A stretch of DNA of 64,000 nt from Musa acuminata AAA Group (GCF_036884655.1 NC_088327.1:11554501-11618500), one strand, 5' to 3'. Counted from the first letter of the stretch, positions 33,801-47,482 are shown. Notes: generated by a model from the letters alone, not told the origin. Made by a program: numbers and translations.

Positions 33801-36150
33801 ATCTAATAGTTGGGTTTCAAGAGCCAATTAGAAGGTTTCATGTCAATATTCAATCAAACAATTAAGAATCTAATAAGATTTAATCTCAATACTCAATCTT
33901 CTATAAACAATCTATGATCGTCGTATCATCAAAAGTCAAGTCATTCAACTCTTATATAAGGGGACATTCACTTCATTCTTTTTATGTCTTTTTATGAATT
34001 CTGATATCAAATCTTTTAGACTTTTTGAACTTTAGAACTCTTAGTCTTATATTAGGGGTAAAAAGATTCTTTAGAGCCATTGAAGAAACTCTTCCTCTCG
34101 GTGAGAAAGGTCGACATTTGATGACCAAAATTAAAATACTAAGTCAATATAGTGGTGCCTATCCACCCAAACCTCATTTAAATGATGCCTTTCCTCCTTT
34201 GAAAGTCTTTCCACCTTAAGACATTTTACCACTTTTAACTAGTCCAATTATGCTTGAAGTCGGTTGTCTCCCCTATATGACAATTCACCTTAGCTAGCTT
34301 ATTTTGATGAATAGCTTATTCCCAAAGGAGGGTCACTATGTCGATCAAGATATCATGGGCTGAACCGAGCACCATGAGCATTAGGTGAGGCCCCTATAAT
34401 CAAAATTGTAAGTGTTGGTGAAGTTTGATGTGAAAACTATATTACATGTGGACTTGGATACTTACCATGACCAACTACTTATAGTCTTCGTCGAGAAGGG
34501 ACTTGATATCCTTTCCATATTTTTTTTTTATCAAACTAGAATGCATCATCTACTAATTCTACCGAATGATCTATAATGAAATCTCTCATGGGTGAAAATT
34601 TATTGAGAGCCCCCATGTTGATTGTAAGGGGCCCTTTCTGGGCTCAGGTTAGTAACTAAAGAATTCATATATGAACCATTCTCATTTGATAGGATAAAGG
34701 TTATATACAAATAAATGAGTCACGTCATAAGGCTAGCTTGAAGGAGGTGCCTGGTGACTTATCGTTGCCTCCCCTTGGAGGAGTCATGGAGATCCTACTC
34801 TACTCCATCTCGAGAACTAGGGCATTTGGTAATCCTCCTCCTCATACTCCCTTAAGAGGATTCTTAGTCCACTAGCCAATTGTCCAAGGACTAAGCCAAA
34901 GCTCACCTCTCCTTCTTCGACATGGACAAGTGGCCAATCTGAGGATTGGACGACACTTGCAACTACTCCCACAAATACTCCTATTATTGCCTCTCTGCTA
35001 ACCAAGAGAAACCTCTCGACTTCTTCCTACCCCTCCTCTTGTTGATAGCATGGGAAAATATTCTAGTGAGATCTAAAATCGTAAAAACTAAATTAAAAAT
35101 TATAAGAGTTAAGATTTAGAAATAAAGATGAGAAAGCCCCAATTACTCACTTTAAAGCATAAGATTAAGTTTGTTCTTTATAAACCACTACTTGTTTTGT
35201 CTAGTGGACAAAGCATTAGATAATTGGGTAAATTTTTTATTTTTAACTCCAGTCAACTTTTGGGGAGTATTAGCAAATTTTTAGATGGCCCATATAAGAC
35301 TAAAATGCCACCCCTCATTTAAGAAATATATAAAAAAAATCTTCCAACCCTTATAGGAGCTCGAAACCGTCCATATCTTGCAACTATTTTAAGACAAATG
35401 AAAGTAATTTAAGCCTCTAAAGCATGTATTATAGTAGTGTCATATCTTGCAAATGAAAGTAATGTCAAGATCATAATATTCCGTAACAAATACATAAAAT
35501 AGTGTCAAGAATTCAGTAAAATCTTTATATTTTAAAAACCTCGACAAAAGGAAATAAAGAGAGATCTAAAGCCTCATATCAAATGCATCTTAAGTGCAAA
35601 AATAATAATCCAATGTATATAACCAATTACTAAGTTAAGTAATTAAGTATTCATTACTACTATGACAACCAAAGTCGAATAAGCCAAATATAAAATTCTA
35701 AGCTCCGCCATCCAAAAGCGTCACCCTTAAAAGGGTGATCTCCCTCGTCGTAACAACTATGACATCTTCAAAGGAGGAGACATGGGACTACTAGTGACTG
35801 AAGGAGGGGTTGAGAGGTGATTGGTCTAAACTTGAAGAAGATCAAGAGGAAGAAGAAAAAATCTTTGACTTTTGAATATAGGGTTTGGGAGTCGACTAAG
35901 TATTCTAAAGCATAAAAATAAAAAAAAAGTTGAAACTCAAATTTCACAAGAGGTATGAAAAAAACAAAGATTGGACACCCCCCTTTAAAAGGATCGAGTG
36001 ACCCTTGAATTCTTACACTTATCTCTTGGCTTGCTCATAGTCTAACTAAAAAGAAGATTGGTTATAGAAGATTGAGCATTGAGATTGCTATCTCCTTGGA
36101 TCATTGATAGTTTGATTGAATCTCAACATAGAGTCCTCCGATTGACTCTT
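33800..36150. mobile_element. Inverted LTR-like retrotransposon remnants
   Basis: The stretch at about 33830-33925 is similar to the reverse complement of about 36035-36140; both contain CTCAAT.CTCAATCTTCTATAA. In both copies an AT-rich TATA-like box (TTATATAAGGGG at about 33953; the divergent CTTTTAAAGGGG at about 35980 on the minus strand) follows. After that come pyrimidine-rich sequences resembling the start of an LTR transcript. The two copies face each other. The 2 kb between them has stops in all frames, and no gag or pol motif is visible. This could be two independent LTR fragments or the ends of one rearranged element. Confidence 0.45.
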
Positions 36151-37216
36151 CAAAACTAACCATTAAGTAATGATCATGAATAGTTAGAAACTAAATCAAA
36201 TTGGATCATGCAATCAAAATAATATGCTTGTAAAAAAACTAACCAAATAACCGAATCATCAGTGTCAATAATATAATATGGAACTGAAAGTGATAATAAC
36301 CAATGATACATATGACATATAGAGCTATAAGGTATAGGTGATCCGATCAAGATGTAGTTAAATCCACTTATGAAATATCTCTTAATTATGATGTGATCAA
36401 ATCTGACCATAAAGTATTACTAGACGATGACATGACTGAACTCAATCATAAATATACCTCTAGCGACTTGAGATCAATATAACCACTCATATAATATATA
36501 ACGTGATCGAGTAGTATATTTTAAATAGATTATCATATCCGATCCTCAAGTGATAAGAGACTTCATGTGTATAAATAAACTGATGACAGACTATATCCCA
36601 TTGTACATCTCATCAACTTAACAAGTAAACCAAATAATTATCCTACAGTGACATTGACCCGACGCAATACAAGCACAAAGACCCACTCAAATTTGCAAGT
36701 CAGTTGATAATCCTAGCAGTCAATATAAATTGCACATATTCACTATTCAATAATGGTTGATGATTTTACATAAGCATATCATGAATTAACTTTAACTTAA
36801 ATTCAAAAGTTACACAAGCTCACTGTAAAAAGCCTCTTAAGTGCGTTTTTGAGTTCATTTAGAATAATACTCTTTGATTACTCTCGATCTCTTCAAACCT
36901 TTACTGACTTAATCATCCTATGAATATTTATTTGGCTCAATCCTCACATATCATCTTAGAATCATGACTTAGCAATATATATAACAAATCAGATACCAAA
37001 AAATATGAACACTATATTATATTATCTTATAATTAGGATAAAAATTAGAGTAATTATGTTAAATGATTCGAATTATTATATATTTAGTTAGATATAAAGA
37101 ATATTTAAACAACGGAGTAGTTAATTGAGCCGCTCGAAATCGAACCGTCCAAGAACCGGGTTGAGACCGTGGTCCAATGAGCGGGGTAATTTAGTCCTTA
37201 TCACCGGAAACGAAAT
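36151..37216. other. Intergenic region upstream of RPSA
   Basis: AT-rich sequence without a supported gene. The last 100 bases become GC-richer and are the RPSA promoter. Confidence 0.5.
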
Positions 37217-37217
37217 C

Positions 37218-37226
37218 TTAGGGTTT
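37218..37226 (-). promoter_or_regulatory. Telo-box upstream of RPSA
   Basis: TTAGGGTTT on the plus strand is AAACCCTAA on the minus strand. This element is common in plant ribosomal protein gene promoters. It lies about 150 bp before the start codon. Confidence 0.6.
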
Positions 37227-37304
37227 TTCCGCGAGCGATAAGAAGCTTTGCCTCGACTTTCTTCCACGCTTCGCCGCCGTTGCTCCCAGATCAAGGCTCG
37301 GGTT

Positions 37305-37329
37305 CCCCCCCCCCCCCCCCCCCCCCCCC
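37305..37329. repeat. Uninterrupted run of 25 C in the RPSA leader
   Basis: A homopolymer of C lies 40 bp before the RPSA start codon, inside the probable 5' UTR. Its length is prone to sequencing error. Confidence 0.9.
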
Positions 37330-37369
37330 TTCTCTTCCTCTAGCCCTAACCCAAACCCCGATTGCGGCC

Positions 37370-40300
37370 ATGGCTACGCGGGTGCTCTCTCAGAAGGAAC
37401 AGGACATACAGATGATGCTCGCTGCCGCCGTCCACCTCGGCGCCAGGAACTGCGACTTCCAGATGGAGCGCTACGTCTACAAGCGACGAAACGACGGTAA
37501 CCTCTCGATCCACTTTCTTTATTCTCTTTATGCCAGATCCGTCTTCCGAAGCATTTGGTGGTGCTTCCAGTTTATTCTTGTCTTGTTTCTGAAGTCCATT
37601 TCCCATTATGATGCTATATGTTAGATGCGAGTGGCAACGAACGAATTCAAAGAAACCATTTGAGTCGTTGTCGGAGGAAATTTATAGGCTTTATTTTGGA
37701 GTAAACATGATCGATCGCTATAAGTGATTGTGACTGTTATTCCATTTGTGAGAGGAAGGATTTGTTTGTCCGGGAAGAGATTGTTGTGGTGAAGTAAAGA
37801 TGGGAACTTTTATGGTGTAGAACGTTGAGCTTGGTCCATAATATAGGAAAAATCATAGGTTTGCGGTGTGCTGGGCCTTGTGTGAAAAGTCTAAGGTTTC
37901 CAAGCAAATGGCATCTCATTTTTATGATGCGAAGATGTGCACTAATGGTGTTGGAGGCTTCCTGTTGTGGATTATGTTGGGTTTTGTTGAAAAAACAGGT
38001 AATCGAGGAGGGTGCTTAGCTATGTTATCATTATGAAGATGCAGGTAGAAAGCAATAAGGTGAGCGCAAGGGTCTCTATACACTGAAAATTACATCAAAG
38101 AATGCATATTGGTCCTGAACGAGGTGAATTGTTTCTTGAGAATGCCGTATCATATTTTTAGTCGTTGGTTACAGGTTGTATTGGTTCACATTTTATATGT
38201 AACCAACTAGTTTGACTGCTTTACAAATTTTCATTAACACAAATTATATTAATTACTTAGCATTATTTTATTCTCAAGAACTTGGAAAATGATCATTAGC
38301 AAATAACAAGGAAAGTAGTAAGCTGACTGTGATGGTTTGCATTCATAAATATGGAGTTCTTGTGAGTGGAACTGTTTTAGTATATTTTATTTATGTAGTG
38401 ATTGCCATTCGGCATATGCAAGGTGGTTAGCAGTATGTCAATTCTGGCAAAGAAATGAAATTTTATAATGCCAAATGTACAACATTGAAACCCTTACCAG
38501 TAATCCTTTATTGTTTCTAGTGCTTTTGATACTCCAAAATATGACTAGTATTGATGGTCGAAACTAATTATGACTGAAGTAATGAGGTACCTTACTAAAA
38601 AAAAACTAATCAGCATTGATGAATTGATGAATTGATGAATTGAAAGGCCAGTTGGATCTGAATTAGGACTGCACTTTGTTGATCACATCACAACTGCACT
38701 TTGTTTATTCCTTTACTTTTATCTCTGTTTTCTTTTTGTTTTTTATTGTGAATCCGTTAACTTGTTTTTTATGGAACTAAGCGCCATGATGTACTTAGCT
38801 ATGTTTCTCAAACCTTCATTTACTTAATCATTCAGGTGTCCACATCATCAACCTTGGCAAAACTTGGGAGAAGCTTCAGCTAGCTGCTAGGGTCATAGTT
38901 GCGATTGAGAACCCTCAGGATATCATTGTCCAATCTGCAAGGCCATATGGTCAGAGAGCTGTTTTGAAGTTTGCACAGTACACAGGTGCTCATCCTATTG
39001 CAGGGAGGCACACACCTGGAACCTTTACCAATCAGCTTCAGACATCCTTTAGTGAGCCTCGTCTTCTAATCCTTACTGATCCAAGAACTGATCACCAGGT
39101 AAAAAAAAGTCAGTGAAAGAAATTATTTTTTTCTGTTTGGCTAAAATAGATTAGTTAAGAATGCCTGATCCTTTCACAAACAGCCTATCAAGGAATCTGC
39201 TCTGGGAAACATTCCAACAATTTCCTTCTGTGATACGGACTCTCCCATGCGTTATGTTGACATCGGAATCCCTGCAAACAATAAAGGAAAGCACAGCATT
39301 GGCTGCCTCTTTTGGCTTTTAGCAAGGATGGTTCTGCAGATGCGTGGCACTATTCCTCTTGGGCGTAAATGGGAAGTAATGGTAAGGTTACATCATAGTA
39401 AGGCATTAATTGATTAACCACCCTTTTTAGGCTTTTGAAAAGTCATAATTCAGTTTGATACATGGTTCATTTGATTTTTACATTATTAAATGTATATTCT
39501 TGGCAGCCTTTGCAAAGAGTTGCATGGTGAACCATTTGTGTAAATCAGGAGCACAGTGAAGCACAGATCTTTTAAGCCATACATGCTCTTTTCTAGAATT
39601 GTCTTGTGTCCATCAATATAAGCTTTTAGAACACTCAAGAACTGGCTGCTTGCAGGGTCCCCTGGTTCCAATACAAGGAAAAAAGAAAGACTCATTAAAC
39701 TACTGTGCCATTTTTGGTCTTTTTTTCCCATTGACAAATAAGTTGGACCTTTCTTAAATAACTATATTATTAATCTTTTATAAGTGAAGAAAGTAGTTTC
39801 TTTAAATAACTATTCAGCTTTGTAAATAAAGAATTATATAATTAAAAACATGGTTTTTTACTTTATTGTCTTGTCTGTTGTCTTTTGAGTATCTTCATTT
39901 GCAACTAAGCTGGGGCTTTGCAGGTTGATCTGTTCTTCTATAGAGATCCTGAGGAGGCCAAGGAACAGGCAGAAGAAGAGGCTCCAGTTGCTCCTGATTT
40001 TGGTGCAGTTCCTGATTATGGTGCTATGGTACCGAATGATCAATGGACCACAGAACAGTGGATGCCTGAAGTGGGAGCTGTACCTGCTGCTGTGCCTCCA
40101 GTTGCTGGGGTTGAGTGGACTGCTGGTCAAGGTTAGTTGAAGTGGCCATATGGTGATATATATTGTTTTATTTCTGTTTATACACTATGATGCCATCTTG
40201 ATGTTAGTCTCAGTTACACCAATCCCGAAATAAAAAAAAAAGTGAATTCCATGAGATTATGCTAATATTCTGTCCTAACAAGACATAGGTTAATGATATT

Positions 40301-40754
40301 TCATATTTACCCTCTGAATTATTTGTTCAAGCTTAAGAAGAATATGTGCAATTATTTGCTTTTAACAGTATATCTCACTTTTAAGATTCACATTTGTGCA
40401 GAATATGTTAATTGTTTACTTATTTATTATGAAAAGCTTAACGAATTATATCTGCGACGAATATTTTATGTGCATTCTAGTAACTACGTTCTTGATGGCA
40501 ATCTACACATTGAGCCATATAAAGAACATCTTAACTTGTGCAATTCCTTGTGCTCCAAGGATCATGTGTAACATATTTTGGTTTTTCTGTGAACAGCACC
40601 TGTAGCTGCAGATGGATGGGATGCAGCTGCAGCTCCAGCTCCAGTTCCACCTCCACCTCCACCTCCACCGGTGGATGTTGTTGCTGCTCCTGCTGGTGTT
40701 CCATCTGGTTGGGAGGCTGATCAACCTACTACTGCTCCCTCAGGTTGGGAGTAA
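37370..40754 (+). CDS. RPSA: 40S ribosomal protein SA (uS2)
   Basis: Exons 37370-37496, 38836-39098, 39184-39381, 39924-40131 and 40597-40754 sum to 954 nt, or 317 residues. The N-terminal uS2 fold is nearly canonical: [19 protein letters not shown], the [14 protein letters not shown] segment, and [19 protein letters not shown] followed by [22 protein letters not shown] and [18 protein letters not shown] follow. The C-terminal tail from about residue 210 is acidic, then Pro/Ala-rich ([11 protein letters not shown]), and ends with repeated SGWE blocks, as in plant SA proteins. It is a component of the small ribosomal subunit and is needed for late 18S processing, known for the family. The ATG is set by homology ([14 protein letters not shown]). 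The frame is open upstream through the poly-C tract but has no ATG. A telo-box lies upstream. Confidence 0.97.
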
Positions 40755-41418
40755 CCGAAGGCCAATATGCCTGTGGCAACTCACGAGTGCGTCGATTAGT
40801 TTTTATCTAGGCAGCACATTGGTGCTTCTATCATGCTTTTGTTTACTATCTGACTATTTAGCTCTGAAACAAGTCCTATCCGCCTATTATTTTTCTCCTT
40901 TTTGTTCTTTTTCCTTGATGTCTTAGAACCATGACTATAAATTTGATGCATTACCTCATTTTCATCTTTATCTTCTATTTCATTGTCATTATGGATTTAT
41001 GTATCTTGGAGTATGAAAGCTTGCTATACACAATTAGTAATGGATGTCAATTATATTCATTGCTAATTTTAGGACTCAACTTCCCTGATCATGAGATGCT
41101 AAATGCAAACTTTTTCTCATCGTCCGAGTGATGCTAAACTCAAACAAGACGGATTTGTTTGAAAGCTCTACTAAAACCCATTGCAGAGAAGGAAATCATC
41201 TGTCACAGCAAGACTTTTTATTTCATGTTGGCACATATCAACAATCTACTTTAAGATAGTATATCACAGGAGCTTACTGCCATAGAAATTTCATGTTCAA
41301 TACTAGTACTAATTCATGCAACAGTTTTTGTCAACATATGTACATGCTCCAATGGAGTTGGGGCTTATTGACATCAATACCAGTGCCTTTTCCTCTGCAG
41401 AGCAAATTGAGTATCTGG
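40755..41418. other. Convergent 3' ends of RPSA and SAC genes
   Basis: The 3' UTRs of the plus-strand RPSA gene and the minus-strand phosphatase gene must share these 660 bp. No other gene is seen. Confidence 0.55.
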
Positions 41419-44400
41419 TCATCTAGAACAGAGTGTCCCTACCCAAGCAAGCCATTCTTCTAAGTTAGCAAAATATTGTCCAAGATTGGCAAATCTACCC
41501 ATCAAACGCATCTCCCTGTAATACACAATATGCATTAACAATTATGGCAACAAAATTATGTTATACAATGTTATTATTTTCGTGTGGAGACCTGTGTTGA
41601 TCAAAGTACATGACTATCCTTTTCACCCACAATAAGATCATGAAGCCATCAAGGAAGAGAATGAAATCAATTTAGGACACCCTCTTCTTAACCTGATTTT
41701 GATACAAGCAATGCACTTTATGTGCTTGTCATGATTCCAATGCATCAAGTCAATCACAATTGCCCACTCAATTATTTTTACCAGTGTGTGTCTATGCTAA
41801 CATCAGTGGTTATGTATTGAAGCCTGAAATCCACTATCAGATTCCATGTAGATGAGAATTCTATCACTGTTCTTCAACCACTAGCTGCACAAGAAAGAAA
41901 ACAAGATCCATATATATGCACATACAAGGCTTCAAGGTTGTTTATCTGTCATTAAAAATTAGATTTCATGAGTTGAAACTGCACAGCTCATAGCTTTTGC
42001 AGCTAGCAGGATCAAATGTCACTTTCATATACTATTTAAATTACTTTACAGCTTAGGTTTTTTTTTTTTTTCTTTTTTCACCTGAATGTATGTAGAATGA
42101 CCAAAGTACTACTACTCTTTACTGGATTGATGAACTTACATAGAGTAAAACATTGTCCAGTTTAAATTGACTAGCCCTAGGTTATTATGACAAGTCATTG
42201 ACTTCATGCATACTTTTTTCTATGATATAAAAACTATTTTCCTCTCAGAAACATGATGGCAACATTCACAGTTACTCCTGTGAAAAAAAAATAAAGGTCA
42301 TCCACAACATGCAAAAGAATAGAATGATCTCAAGTAGCTCACCTGGAAGATGATAAATCACTACCATTGAGGGGCATGGTTGAAGGCAGTTCTGAGATCA
42401 CATGATTGCTTGTTGTAGCATCACAAACAGATGCATATGTGTGGACTTCATGTTGGATGCTGCTATCTGATAGGAATCTTTTTAACAATGGTCTGAAATG
42501 AGAAGTAGCAAGTAATTACAACTCTTGTCTCTAAAAAAAATTGAAGAGCCTCATTTCCATACATGAAGGTGAAAAGAAAAAAGTAGCATGATGCATTATT
42601 AGCTATCTATTGTTATTTGAATAATCAGTAGTGTCCAAACATGCTTAACAAAAAAAAAAAAATTACACATACATTCCTGACCAAATATTTGAGAAGTTGA
42701 AGATGATGATTTATTTGTAAATGTTTACCTACCAATTAATATGAATTCCTGGATGATGCAATCCAATCAAGGTCAAGAAATCTCAAGTTTGATGAACTTA
42801 TTAGTGTCTACCTATTGTCCAGAAGAAAGAGCATTGTACTGTTTGTGTTTAGGAAGACATGGGACCAACAAGTAATCTTAAATTTCTTGGGAAAGTTAGA
42901 CAAAGATCTACTGAATAGAATAAAAGTAAAAGAAATTTAAAGTTTTATTTAATTAGATTACAGTTACTATGGTGTTGATTTCTTAGTTTAGATAGAACAA
43001 CACAATGAGCAGTGCTTATGCATTGATCTGCAGAAACATTATCAGAGGAAGAACAGCTTCTAATTGCACAAAGATTGAGCAATCTGAAGTAGCTCACCTA
43101 GAATATGGCATGTCAGTCTCATCTAGATCCATATATGAAAGCAGCTCTGAGATCACATTTCTTCTTGTCCTTACATCAGTATTAGATTCATCTTTGTTGA
43201 CTTCACATGTGACATTGCCAACTGATAGGGATTTTCTGAAATGTGATCTGAAATGGAAAGCTGCAATGTTAGCCAGAATTCTAGTCTTGCAAATGAAAGG
43301 CAAATCAATCAATGAACACACTCCTGTCTACTATGTTAGCTACTAGTGGAACTGCTGTGAAGAAGAAAGATGAAGTTACCTCCCTACATCATGATGCTGA
43401 TCTGAATCCAATTCACAAAGCTCTGGTTTATCCTGCCAGGGTACAATGTGCCCTAGGAACCTGCATCAAGAAGTAAGTTTACAGAAGAAAAAAAAATGTT
43501 TATTCATAGGAAAAAAAAATGTTGCAGCCTACAAGTTGATGGCCTCCTGTTTCCTGGCATCCATGAAGGCATGGCTATAATATCTTTGAAGATTCCTCTG
43601 TAACCCTGGCCATAGTGTTAATGGCACCCATCTGCCATTGTTCTTGTAAGGTATCTGTGTCAAGAGCAATTAAGTTCATAGAAGATAATGCTACTTGCAC
43701 ATAAATATGAACTCTGCAAGTGGAAATACCTTGTCATGAGCTGCAGAACCAACATATTGCAGAGCAAGTCTGTCTCCCATTTCGCGATAAAAGTTCATCA
43801 GATCATCAGCCAATGGGTCTTCTAGATCAACCTCTGGGACATCTTTAATCCCCAGTGCATGCAGCTGATGACCAAGAGCAGTCAATCCATATGCAATCTG
43901 AGCAGCATTGGTGCGATCCAAGCAGTCTATGCAATTTGTTCTGAGGACACCTTTCTGTCTCCTCTGTGGTGTAGCCAAGCCATTCCCATCCTGTTGGGTT
44001 CTGCGTGAAGAAGACGCACTCTGCGAGATATCAGAGCTCTGTTCGGAGCCGTCGTTCCTGTAGCATGTCGCAGTATAAGGAATCGTGGCATTACGAGGAT
44101 GTCACAAGACATGTCGAGGTTGGGAATTATAGTGCGTACAGAAGGCTGAGCCAGTTGAGAGCATCATCCATGGTTGGCGTTCGTCGACAGTGAAAGAAGC
44201 CGGTTAGATCCATTGCGCATGCTGCCACTTTGCACAACAATGCCAATGCTTCTGTGCTTCTTCTGCAACAATTTCATCGACTTGGATCAGAAGAGATCGA
44301 GAACAGAGCACAGTGGAAGCAAAGCCACCACATACCTTCGACAGATACTTTGCAAGTCCCAGTGGAAGTATATCAACCGATCCGATTCCGGCAAATCCTT

Positions 44401-46197
44401 GTTTATATGATTTATTGCATCTACAAGCTTTTCGGTGAGCAATGATTCTCGAGGTTTCTTCTCTTGCTTCTGGATGGATCACAAAAAGATCACTACATGT
44501 CCTAAAAGATCAGTTCTTGATAGATTGCTACCTTGATCATGTTCAAGACGATGATGGGGTTCTCGTATCTGTTCACAAGGTTCTCAAAATGAAGCCGTGT
44601 CGCCTCGAAGTTATCGTCCTTCTTCTCCACTGAAACAAGGAGGAACATCTCGTTAACGATCGGTCTCCGAAGTGCACTACTCACTGCAACTTACAGATGA
44701 TATCGGGCTTAAATCCTAGTCTTCGAGTTCCCTGAGACCAGAACAGAGGTATGGATCCTCTGTTCTGCACAACAGATGTTATTTCTCTGGAAATCTCATC
44801 GGGTTGATCGCAGAATACAATTTGTTCCGTCTCAACATCATTAGCCACTCTTCCTTTCTCGTCGACACCGCGTCTCAGGTACCTGTGATCAGCATAGGCA
44901 CTGTCAAGCACTTCATGGAAGATCCACCGTGCAAGAGAAGATTTACCGGTAACCTGGTGCCAGCAAAATGTCGAGATCGTCGGGCAATGAGAGTGAATGT
45001 GAAATCTTTGCCGGCATGAGAAAGTTTGCCCTGAACAAGCCATGAAAAGATCAAGTCTTGAGAGCAGAGTCGAACCAAGCTTTCCAGACCTTACCTGCTT
45101 GAAAGATCCATGTACCAATGCAACAGTCCACGCGGTGTTCTTGAGATGATTGCGGATACCGCAACTCAAGAACTCGTTCCAGACGAACATGGTCTCATAT
45201 AGAGCTTCCTCTGGCACACCATCACACATGTTCTTCTGAAGACTGCACATTATGTTGTAGGAGTAACTGAAGAAGAAGTCCTTTGTCAGATCCACTGCAC
45301 GTAACAGCCTCTTGTATCTGCACATAGATCACCAAAACAAGATTGGTGTCTCTAAGACAAATGATATGAATGGATTGGGACTGATCATTTCTTATCTCCG
45401 TTAGAAATCCCATGAAGGGATCGACAGTAACCTGTATTCAGCCCCAACAAAGGGCAGGTAGGAGCTTTGAGCAGAATCTGAAAGTGAAATCATTTGGCTT
45501 CTGGTGACAGCATAGATGGCATGGCCACAGATGGCACCAATCTTCTTCCTCCCAGTGATGAGCAACATGTAGTAAGGGCCCAAGAACTTGACAAACCCTG
45601 CAAATGAAATATATGCATGAATCTGAACTCTATCATGCTTTTTCCATGAGATCGAGGCTGCACATACCAACAATCCCATAGCACACAGTGATCTTGTTGA
45701 GTCCACCAGTTACATTGTTCTCATGATCTAATTGCTCCAGCAAACATTTGCAGTCACTTTTCGAGTATGTGATGGGATCCTCATAGATGTTCAACTCAGA
45801 AGGTTGCGACCTATCAATCTTCAGAACTCTCCACTGTTTCCTGCTTTCATCGCTTCCGACTACAAAAAACATCTACAGCACAATGGGACATCCAACACAC
45901 GTATTAAATTGAATCGATCTCAAGAACTCTGCAAAATCTGCCTGAAGCAGAATCCTTCACGCAACAATGCAAGAACGTAGGAAACAAAGAATCGATGGTG
46001 AGAAGTAGCAGAAGAGGATAACATAGATCCTAACCACTTCAAACAACACAAGATCTTCCCACCCGGGATAAAAAGATCCAATCTTGGACGTAAGATCAAC
46101 CACTCACCGATCGAGCCGCATACAGAGTGAAGTTCTGGAGGCGCCCGCGGCCGCGGCCGCCGCCGGCGACGGCATCAGCTTCCTCCACCGCTGCCAT
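41419..46197 (-). CDS. SAC-domain phosphoinositide phosphatase, 15 exons (SAC2-SAC5/FIG4 class)
   Basis: Exons in transcript order: 46197-46108, 45872-45668, 45597-45432, 45317-45095, 45030-44954, 44882-44695, 44629-44532, 44469-44336, 44262-44140, 44057-43730, 43654-43533, 43460-43380, 43247-43098, 42492-42343 and 41515-41419. They total 2232 nt, or 743 residues. Conserved SAC blocks include FVKFLGPYYMLLITGRKKIG, DFFFSYSYNIM, GVDEKGRVANDVETEQ and VQNRGSIPLFWSQ. The catalytic CX5R motif RTNCIDCLDRT has Cys about 477 and Arg about 483. SAC phosphatases of this plant class act on phosphatidylinositol 3,5-bisphosphate at the tonoplast and endomembranes, by family knowledge. The start ATG lies in a GC-rich exon with an Ala/Gly-rich N-terminus. 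Exons 13 and 14, both 150 nt, are diverged tandem copies. The segment between the phosphatase core and the C-terminus is therefore longer than expected. Confidence 0.93.
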
Positions 46198-46529
46198 GCG
46201 ACAACCCCACGTCTCGCCCTCCGCGGCCGGTCGATACCGAACCGAAGGAAAATGACAAGCGACAGGACTAATCCGCCATGAAAAGGTCTGCTCTCGAGAG
46301 CAAACAAGGGAGCGAAGAGGTATTGATCATAGAACAACAATGGAGATGCCTTCTTCGTTCTCGCCACCACCCGATTTGGAGGAGGGGGGAGCGTCCGGAA
46401 GCAGAACTCGTGCGACAGTTGAAATCGCGAGCTCCGCGGAGCAACAAAGAAGATTACGGCGGAATCCCTGTCAGATTCTCGTCGGTCAAATTTACAGATA
46501 CGGTCTTCCATATTTATAGATACCTATGA

Positions 46530-47340
46530 AACCAAAAAGACGGTTTTACATATATATCCTTTTAAAATTTACAAATATTACATTTACCCTTATAAATTTA
46601 TGGTAATAAAAAAAAATGTCACGTATACATACTTCAAATGTTAAGGCTTTTCAAATATATATTTCTCTCTGTACATAGATAATTGTAGTTAACATTATCT
46701 AATTTATGTTAGAAATATTTAAATATCTAAAATGTGCATATTTACCCTAAACTATTTAAATATCCCTAAGAAATCAAAAATATAAAAAAAATTTCATATG
46801 CTATTTTATTTAAAATTTTAAAATATCATATTTACCCTTATAAATTTTAATATAATATGCATATCTTTCATGATAAAAAATCCTTCACATATATCCTTTC
46901 GAATACTAAGATATTTCACATAGCTAATTGTAGTTAATGTTATCTAACTTCAATTAGAAATATTTAGAAATATATAAAATATTTTTAATCACCTTTATAA
47001 ATTTACCCCTAAATATTTAAATTTCAATAAGAATCTAACTATCTAAAAATAGCATCTTTACCTTTATAAATTGCGCGTGCACACACACACATATATATGG
47101 CTGATCTAATTGTGGATCATGATATCTCAATCCTAAACTTGAAGTATCAAAAGGAAGCCAGAAATGCAAAGCAAATAGCATTCATGTTCTAAAATTTGTC
47201 ATATATCGACATACAGTAATTTGGATCAACCAACAAAGTATAGCTCATGTTGAGTGAGAGAACAAGTTTTTCTGGTGCGTAAACTGTATCAATTGACAAC
47301 AGCAAATTAGTTGAACAATTTCTGAGGAAACATGTACATG
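46530..47340. repeat. AT-rich intergenic region with degenerate tandem repeat
   Basis: A block of about 250 bp at about 46545-46790 recurs in diverged form at about 46795-47040. Shared landmarks are ATTACCCTTATAAATTT, TAATTGTAGTTAA and TTAGAAATATTTA. No gene is seen. Confidence 0.5.
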
Positions 47341-47482
47341 TCTGCAAGCAGATGCTAAATTCTTTTCTTCACCTGGAAATGCTCTTCACCATTTTAGAGG
47401 AAGGACCTTCCAGTCGAATGTGGTATTCAGAGGATTCTGCAACCTGAGAGCCTCAAAAGCTCAGAATTGAAAGAAACATCAA

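Noticed and set aside
37280..37369. N-terminal poly-Pro extension of RPSA through the C tract
   Set aside because: The frame is open but has no ATG, and family homology starts exactly at the ATG at 37370.
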